A stretch of DNA of 12,557 bases from Cylindrotheca closterium (lineage: Eukaryota > Bacillariophyta > Bacillariophyceae > Bacillariales > Bacillariaceae), in assembly GCA_933822405.4 (NCBI GenBank), contig CAKOGP040001954.1:1-12557 (forward strand). Direction: 5' to 3'. Position 1 is the first letter of the stretch, and the number at the start of each line of letters is the position of its first letter. A program made the position numbers and the translations under genes. Shown here piece after piece: positions 7,371 to 12,557 of the stretch. Below the pieces are notes generated by a model. That model made no database searches and was not told the origin of the DNA. It saw only the letters and a list, made by a program, of their open reading frames with translations.

Positions 7371-8336
7371 CTACATTTGGCGTACGGTCGAACGTTCATT
7401 TCCAGATCGTATTACAGCAATACAAGCAGAGTGTAAAGTATCATTTCCCCTTTTGAGTATGTTGGTTGCATACATCGTTGGCCCTCCATGCCTCAAGCGT
7501 GTTTCTGAATCCTTTGTCGAATATATTGTCGAATCGTTCATTTGGAGAAGTATGGCCTCTGAAAACTCCCGTTGCTCTACCAGTACCTCTAAGTCTTTAA
7601 TCATTTGCGAATCTGTGATTCTTCCAGTCATGAGAGGCATTCCTCCTATCCACCCGCAAAGTTGATTGCTGACGCCTGCCTTGGACGTCGTACCATAGTA
7701 GTCACTGAAAAGGGCTCGTTGGAGTTCTGTCTTCGATGGGCATGGCAAAGGAATACCGGCCGCATCATGCATCACAACTCTCTCGCCAGTGATTGGATCG
7801 AAGTAGTTATCCCACTTTCTATCACGAAACCTTGCATCTTCCTCAAAAGCAGCAGACATGCGCCACTGGTCTCGAGTTCCAAGCTCAAGTGACAACTTTT
7901 CCAGCAGGACTTTTTGAAGGGGCTTTTGCAAGGGCTTGCACCTCTTCTCATAGTCTTTCCATCTACAGGCAGTTCGACCATACTTGAACTCAAAGTAAAG
8001 CAACCACTCTTCAAGCCAAGTGAGTTTGGAACATGTTGTGAAAAGCTGATCCAAATCACCATGGCACACAAGACTCGCATAAGAGAGGAGGTTCGGCAAA
8101 TCTCTGAATCCGGTTCGACGCTTTACTTCCATTGGAGTTAGATCATTTGGTTTGATACAAGGGCGCTCCAACTCTTCCATCTCGGTAGGAATATGTTTCT
8201 CATGTCGAGGAAACAAAAGCACACAATGAATTGGGCTTTGCGATCCAACAGGTAGGGTCATGAAGTGGATGATGTTATGTTGGGAGAGCAATCTTGGGGT
8301 GATATCAACCAGCGATTCTTGGTTGAAGCCGCTGGT
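7371..8336 (-). pseudogene. DDE (PIF/Harbinger-like) transposase relic, frameshifted and truncated
   Basis: The minus-strand frame is open from 8336 to a TAG at 7373-7371; the first ATG is at 8261. From that ATG (about 296 residues) the motifs are LTWLEEWLLYFEFKYGRT, then VVMHDAAGIPLP (first catalytic-type Asp, about 166), an SDYYGTTSKAGVSNQLCGW core, GRITDSQMI (second Asp, about 217) and AVIRSGNERS (Glu about 289). This order and spacing fit a DDE transposase family spread through diatom and other algal genomes. Between the second Asp and SGNER the open frame reads as noise, while the next frame at 7533-7459 reads FDKGFRNTLEAWRAND, the expected family motif. The frame has thus shifted and shifted back, with a small deletion. 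The C-terminus after SGNERSTVRQM ends in TAG TAG. The N-terminus lacks a convincing start. I call it dead. Family name is from memory of motifs, not a search. Confidence 0.72.
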
Positions 8337-8445
8337 CTAGATGTACATTGTGGATCACTAGATGTTCAGACACCGGAGAAACCACAGTTGGGCAGAGAAG
8401 TGGCCTATCGGAACTCACGCCTTTGCTGACTGTCTTTGTTGGGCT

Positions 8446-9036
8446 TCAGAATCCTTTGCTACCGGTGCCAACTGGTGCCAAGAAATCGTCAATGCGAACT
8501 GTTGGAGTTGATCCATCTAGTAACCTGCACGTTGTAGATTTGTTCGTCCATTCCATCTGATGGTCGCCAAAGTGCATTAAGATTTGACACGTTTTCCCTT
8601 TGCGACGCCACTTCTCACAACACGGACCTTTTCCAGTTGGGCTGGTGCTCCCCTGTCAAATAGCCAGAATGTGCCGGCTCATATTTGAGACTATTGGACA
8701 GACAGATAAAGTTGTCGCGCTGAAGTCCTGCCGGAACATGGGAATATCTTGTGGGTTTGAATCGAGAGATGACGCTTCCACGAGATCCGTCGGAAACTTT
8801 TCCTTAGCTTCATCTGGATCCGCCCCGCTGAAATCAATATTTGATCTGACTGCAGCTGATTTCTTAGCCCCAAAACCAACTATACCGCCAGGCAATGCAT
8901 CACAACCAAGGGCGAGCGCAAAAAGAGTCCGAACACGAATGGAGTCCAAGCCATCAAGATTGGATATGGCGGCGACTCGAGTCTGAAAGATGGTTTGTTG
9001 GACCTTTAATTCCGCTATTAGCAAAGCATTGTGCAA
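8446..9036 (-). pseudogene. FEN1/XPG-like nuclease fragment, broken by stops
   Basis: The minus-strand frame 9036-8656 has no ATG start (TTG at its first codon, TGA just upstream). It reads RVRTLFALALGCDALPGG followed by IVGFGAKKSAA (8934-8851). This closely resembles the 'LLGCDY...GIGPKxA' helix-two-turn-helix signature of FEN1/XPG 5' nucleases. After the TGA at 8658-8656 the same frame continues for about 69 codons (GKGPCCEKWRRKGKTC, then MEWTNKSTTCRLLDGS) to a TGA at 8448-8446, which suggests one old gene now cut by a nonsense change. The upstream catalytic aspartate-rich parts are not recognisable. It lies on the same strand as, and just upstream of, the transposase relic, so both may descend from one mobile element or from nested elements. 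A multi-copy nuclease of this kind in algal mobile DNA is my recollection, not checked. Confidence 0.5.
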
Positions 9037-9440
9037 TCAAAAAAAACTGCTCTAGCTGGACTCTGGCTCAAAAAGAGCTATCCGAGTAGTGAGGCACCCA
9101 ATGAAACTGCTGGACGGATCCGTGAGGTGATATTGTTGCGTTTGCGCATCAGGTAATGCTGCTCCAAAAAGTAGACAATAGTAGGAAAGTCAACCTTGAT
9201 AGACTTCCGTAGGATGCTGTTTTGATCGTTGACTCCCATGCTTCATCAGTCGTACGAATGATGCCGAAAAGTGGAGCAATGGTCATGGTCATTTTGCTGT
9301 TTTGTTTATTTTATTTGTAATTTTCTCGAAAAAACCTGTCGCGCATCAATTTTGGAGCCTCCCGCGGTTCCATTGGTCATACAGTACCCGTACCGGTACT
9401 AGGGAGGCATTTCTTCTCCCATTTGCAAGTGCAAATAGTA
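9037..9440. other. Gap between transposon debris and glucokinase; holds the glucokinase promoter
   Basis: The part 9037-9300 gives only short, interrupted frames on the minus strand (for example one with VDFPTIVYFLEQHYL near 9200-9140 and one with TIAPLFGIIRTTDEAWEST near 9280-9225), possibly more element debris. The part 9300-9440 is AT-rich, then contains the palindrome GTACCGGTAC at 9390-9399 within AGTACC-CGTACC-GGTACT (9383-9400), 41-58 bases before the glucokinase ATG. No gene is supported. Confidence 0.45.
9383..9400. promoter_or_regulatory. Palindromic element upstream of glucokinase
   Basis: The sequence contains a perfect 10-base palindrome GTACCGGTAC (9390-9399) and a wider inverted pair AGTACC/GGTACT (9383-9388 and 9395-9400). 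Its place close to the ATG at 9441 fits a core promoter or initiator-proximal binding site. Function is inferred from position and symmetry only. Confidence 0.35.
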
Positions 9441-10671
9441 ATGTCGTCACTTACACCATACCTTCTGACCGCCGATGTAGGTGGTACCAACAGTAGAATG
9501 GGACTATACTGCATAGACAGCACGGAACCATTGGCTGTGAAGTACTATCGGAACGAGGATTGCCTCACCCAAAAGGAAGATGGTATTTTTGAGAAGAACG
9601 TCATCATCCCTTTCCTACGACACTGTTGGGAATCCAACAGTTCTAATCTGAAGCCGCTGGAGGAAGTGGAAATCATAGGTTGCCTGGCGATTGCCGGACC
9701 CGTTCGTAGCAACGTTTCGTGGATGAGCAATCTCCACAACATTGAGATTGATGGATCAGCCATTGCCGAGCATACACACGTCAAGAACGATCTCTACCTG
9801 GAACGCATCAAAGTTTGTAAGATCATTAACGATTTCGTAGCTCAAGGGTACGGATGCTTGACTCTGAAACCAGATGAAATGGTTGAGTTGAAACACGGGT
9901 CATTTGACAAGATGGATTGTGAGGGTCCCAAGGTCTGTATTGGTGCAGGCACGGGTTTGGGAGAGTGCTTCTTGACTCCAGATTCTCAGGGGCGATACAC
10001 TTGCTATCCTTCCGAAGGCGGCCACGTGGAATGGGCGCCTCGAAATGAATTGGAAATCGAACTGTGGAACTATCTTCGCGACAAGTTCTCATACCGAAAT
10101 AGGCTTTCGGTAGAACGAATTGTGTCTGGACCAGGGTTGGCCAACGTATATGAGTTTCTGGCTTTCAAGTACCCAGGTAGAATTGATCCGAAGGTACACG
10201 CTGAATTTGAAAAGGAAACAGATATGAAAGCCAAGGTCGTGGCGATGAATACGAAAGAACGCTCTCTCTGCCTTCAAGCAATGGAAATTATGATGGGGTA
10301 AGTAGAACACCAATCTATGAATGATATACGACGCAAAAGGTCTTTTCAACCCAATAATTTCAACTTCACGCTCTTGCGAATTCAGTGCCTATGGATCGGA
10401 GGCTGGTTCTTCTGCAATCAAATTCATCCCTACTGGTGGCCTCTTTGTCACTGGTGGGTTGACACCCAAAAACATCAAATTCATTGAAGGCCAAGACAGT
10501 CCTTTTATGAAGGCGTACAACGACAAAGGTCGTGTGAAACCAATTTTAGAGTATGTGCCTGCGTTCGCAGTGCTGACAGAAGATTTGGGAGTCCGAGGAG
10601 CCCACAAGTGCGCAGTACAGGAATACGAAACCTATCTCAATGAAGGAGAGCAGAAACGGAAACGGAACTAG
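9441..10671 (+). CDS. glk: Glucokinase, bacterial type, two exons
   Basis: The deduced structure is join(9441..10297, 10386..10671), giving 380 residues. It phosphorylates glucose with ATP to glucose 6-phosphate, the entry to glycolysis and to storage-glucan or sugar-nucleotide synthesis. All family motifs are present: phosphate-1 loop ADVGGTNSRMGL (about 11-22); AIAGPV (84-88 area); IINDFVAQGYG with catalytic Asp131; phosphate-2 loop GAGTGLG (168-174); YPSEGGHVEWAPRNE with glucose ligands Glu192 and His195; adenosine motif ERIVSGPGLANVYEFLA (225-241); and FVTGGLTPKN and FMKAYNDKGR in exon 2. This is the bacterial Glk (ROK-related PF02685) family, not animal or fungal hexokinase, as is usual in diatoms and several algae. 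Length is a little above the usual 320-340. No signal or transit peptide is seen, so cytosol is likely. The open frame extends upstream to a TTG at 9423, but ATG 9441 is the natural start. The tail is Lys/Arg-rich (QKRKRN). Confidence 0.95.
10298..10385 (+). other. Intron of the glucokinase gene (88 bases)
   Basis: The donor is GATGG|GTAAGT and the acceptor is GCGAATTCAG|TGCC. The phase-2 end (GG) plus T makes Gly, joining ...MEIMMG to AYGSEAGSSAIKF. The join removes the TAA inside the donor and yields a continuous Glk domain. Confidence 0.92.
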
Positions 10672-10797
10672 GGATGCACCCATCCCGACTTTGATAAAAT
10701 TACCAATCACAAATTTAGCCGGAGCAAATCGATTGATTTTTGTCGTACCGACTGAACGTCAAGTCCGATGACATGCTTAGTGCGCGGTGTCGGCTTT

Positions 10798-12226
10798 TCA
10801 TTTTCTAGTTGTGCTCCTTGCCCCAAGAAAGTCATCTAACAGCGAACTCAAGGCCTCCGAGAATGCCGTGCGGTTTGCGTGGTTGTAGCCGCGATGTGGA
10901 ACTTGCATAGGTAGGTGGGCTCGATACAGCTCTACAAGTTCGTCCGGGATTAAGAAGGGCCTTATGTATGCAACAATCGGAGGAATCGTTCCCGATAATT
11001 TCCAATTGGACGTGGGGATGCTCTTGAAGTAATCCTGCCCGTGCTCTTGGCTTATGGCCAAAATGATAATATCGCACGCCTTGACTGTTGCGTAAAATTC
11101 TCGGTCATCACCTACTATTTCATCTACCATTTCAGTTTGTTCTCTGTATGGGATGAGGATGTTAGGGAAACCTCCCTTTCCTAACATCCGTATTCGTATC
11201 TTTCCCAAATATTTTGCATTCTTTGAATTCTCTAAGAATGGTACCAAAAGATTCCAATCTTGTCGAATGGTTGCTCCAACGGAGCAAATTTCAATCTTTG
11301 TGTCGTTCTTTCTCTGGACAAATTCTGCACTGACCTGTGGTAAAGCTGATGGAATGAAGTAACGTTCGTGGTGGGGAGATATTTGAATTGCATTTGGCAT
11401 ATCCTCCGTCTTGCTACATCTCCCGTGATGAATGCACACGTGCGGACCGTTTTTCTTTATACTCTGCAACCAAGGTCTTGCATAGCGATCGCAATGGCAA
11501 GTTACCTGAATGGTGGTATCCCACGAGGTCCGGTTGGGTTTCGCCATCGCAGCCCTACCAAAGGATCGTGTAATTCCTGTCGTTTCATCAACTATCGATG
11601 TATTGAAAACCCGAACATTCATATCAAGAAGCCACGATTTGGTTCTCAACTTTTGACTCGAAGATGTATCAAATTCAAAGTGTAGATGTAGATGATTGCA
11701 CCTATCCGATAAATTCAAGTATTCATATGGTATCAGTTTGGCAACTGACTCTATGACTTCGTAATGACTGACCACAAAGCATACCAACGTGAGTCATCGG
11801 TTTTCCATCGCAATCGGAGCCTCCAAGAATTTAAAATGCAAACTCGACTTACTGTGCGACTTTGTTTGTTACTCGAATTTGACAAGCTGGTAGTTCGTTA
11901 CTCCAGTCTTGCTTGGCTACTGGTACTATGTGGGCCTCATTCGATTTTGATTTTTCAGCTTCATTCCCTTCACTTAGTTTGCTAGAGTTTACCAAGTAAC
12001 TGTCGGCAGCCTTGGACCAACGATATGACTTTTCAAAGGATGCGGTTTGATTTCCGCTGCGTATCGAAAGTACAATGAGTATCGTTATTATCACAAATAG
12101 ATTCAGACGGCGAAGGAACGTTCGTCCCTCCGATGATTGACTGTCATTGCGTATTTCATCGTTTCTTTGGTTGTAAAGCGATGATTGATGTGTTTCTTCG
12201 TCGTCATGGTTCATGGTACAGTGCAT
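10798..12226 (-). CDS. Type II membrane, GT-B glycosyltransferase-like protein, two exons
   Basis: The deduced structure is complement(10798..11767, 11853..12226), giving 447 residues. The layout is that of a Golgi enzyme: a short hydrophilic N-terminus (1-38) ending in basic residues, one membrane span (about 41-55, LNLFVIITILIVLSI), a stem, then a large domain. N-glycosylation sequons (NQT, NSS, NTS, NRT) lie only after the span, as expected for the lumenal side. The C-terminal half has the look of a GT-B Rossmann domain: EICSVGATIRQDW (about 285-296), IRIRMLGKGGFPN (about 315-327), ATVKACDIIILAIS (about 351-364) and KLSGTIPPIVAYIRPFLIPD (381-400). This resembles the nucleotide-sugar binding half of GT1/GT4-type enzymes, in which the SGTIPP turn takes the place of the usual donor loop. 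I cannot name donor, acceptor or CAZy family. It is convergent with the glucokinase, 126 bases apart. Confidence 0.65.
11768..11852 (-). other. Intron of the glycosyltransferase-like gene (85 bases)
   Basis: The donor is GCACA|GTAAGT and the acceptor is TGTGGTCAG|TC. The phase-2 end (CA) plus T makes His, joining ...RVTNKVA to H-HYEVIESVAKL. The downstream frame has an in-frame TGA shortly before the acceptor, so it cannot be read without splicing. Confidence 0.82.
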
Positions 12227-12557
12227 CGTTCATGGAACCTGGTACATCGTTGATGTTCATGGCGGTGAATACATTTTTTGACCGCTCGCACATATGGTTA
12301 GGAGTCGTACATCACGTTTCATAATTGGTGGCTAGATATTGTCCTAGCCCACGCAGGAATGTGAAATACGTCGTGTAGCAATAGACTTACTAGGAGGATG
12401 ATAAAAGTAAAGGAAAGTTGATAGACGTTTGTAAAAGGAAATCTAGAAAGTTGTGATGATGTGTGTGGCCCATCACCGATTCTGTACGTTACCGCGTACA
12501 GACTATGCGTGCGTATCTAATAGCACGGTGACCTTTATTTGGTCCCCTCAAGCTAAG
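12227..12557. other. Upstream region of the glycosyltransferase-like gene
   Basis: No gene is supported here. The word GTTCATGG occurs three times close to and across the start (12209-12216, 12228-12235, 12255-12262), within imperfect copies of GGTACA..CATCGTTCATGG. A perfect 7-base stem with a 6-base loop, CTGTACG-TTACCG-CGTACAG, lies at 12482-12501. Either could be a binding site for the promoter of the minus-strand gene, and the region continues beyond the window. Confidence 0.4.

Noticed and set aside
7192..7665. Plus-strand open frame of 157 codons overlapping the end of the transposase relic
   Set aside because: It starts with GTG rather than ATG, much of it is antisense to transposase sequence with recognisable motifs, and the protein matches nothing I know.
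8691..8986. Plus-strand frame of 128 codons and a second minus-strand frame over the nuclease relic
   Set aside because: They lack recognisable motifs, while the minus frame 9036-8656 has the FEN/XPG-like GCD...GFGAKK signature.
10832..11685. Several open frames on both strands inside the glycosyltransferase-like gene
   Set aside because: They overlap the long minus-strand frame that has the coherent domain pattern, sequons and a phase-correct intron; they are shadows.

Overview
The window looks like nuclear DNA of a diatom or a close stramenopile relative. Eukaryotic genes are interrupted by short GT-AG introns (78, 85, 88 and 160 bases, with donors GTAAGT or GTAAGA). Gene spacing is compact, strands alternate, and the protein types match this group: a secreted ankyrin protein, a short six-cysteine domain, an RS-rich tail, a bacterial-type glucokinase and a Golgi-type membrane glycosyltransferase-like protein. 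The species cannot be fixed from the sequence. Nothing suggests an organelle, bacterium or virus, and I found no rRNA, tRNA or CRISPR array. Layout, left to right: a 2OG-Fe(II) oxygenase-like gene (+, 178-1383); about 570 bases without a secure gene; a two-exon ankyrin gene with a signal peptide (-, 1951-2728); a weakly coding stretch (2729-3176); a Ser/Asp/His-rich hypothetical protein with a hydrophobic segment (-, 3177-3988, probably two exons); an intergenic stretch with a GACT microsatellite; a two-exon TrhO/TSTD2-like rhodanese gene (-, 4557-5981); a divergent promoter region with an inverted repeat; a six-cysteine, single-membrane-span, RS-tailed protein (+, 6249-7115); a strip of transposon debris on the minus strand (7371-9036) holding a frameshifted DDE (Harbinger-like) transposase relic and a FEN1/XPG-like nuclease relic; a two-exon glucokinase (+, 9441-10671); and, convergent to it, a two-exon type II membrane glycosyltransferase-like gene (-, 10798-12226). 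Four introns were deduced by hand. In each, splicing removes an in-frame stop, keeps phase and joins two halves of a recognisable protein or motif. The genes do not form one pathway. Glucokinase feeds glucose into glycolysis in the cytosol, the rhodanese protein probably modifies tRNA or handles sulfur, and the ankyrin and glycosyltransferase-like proteins enter the secretory system. The most notable finding is the decayed mobile-element strip between two intact genes: the transposase motif around FDKGFR sits in a different frame from the flanking catalytic motifs, and a nuclease-type helix-turn-helix motif lies just upstream on the same strand.
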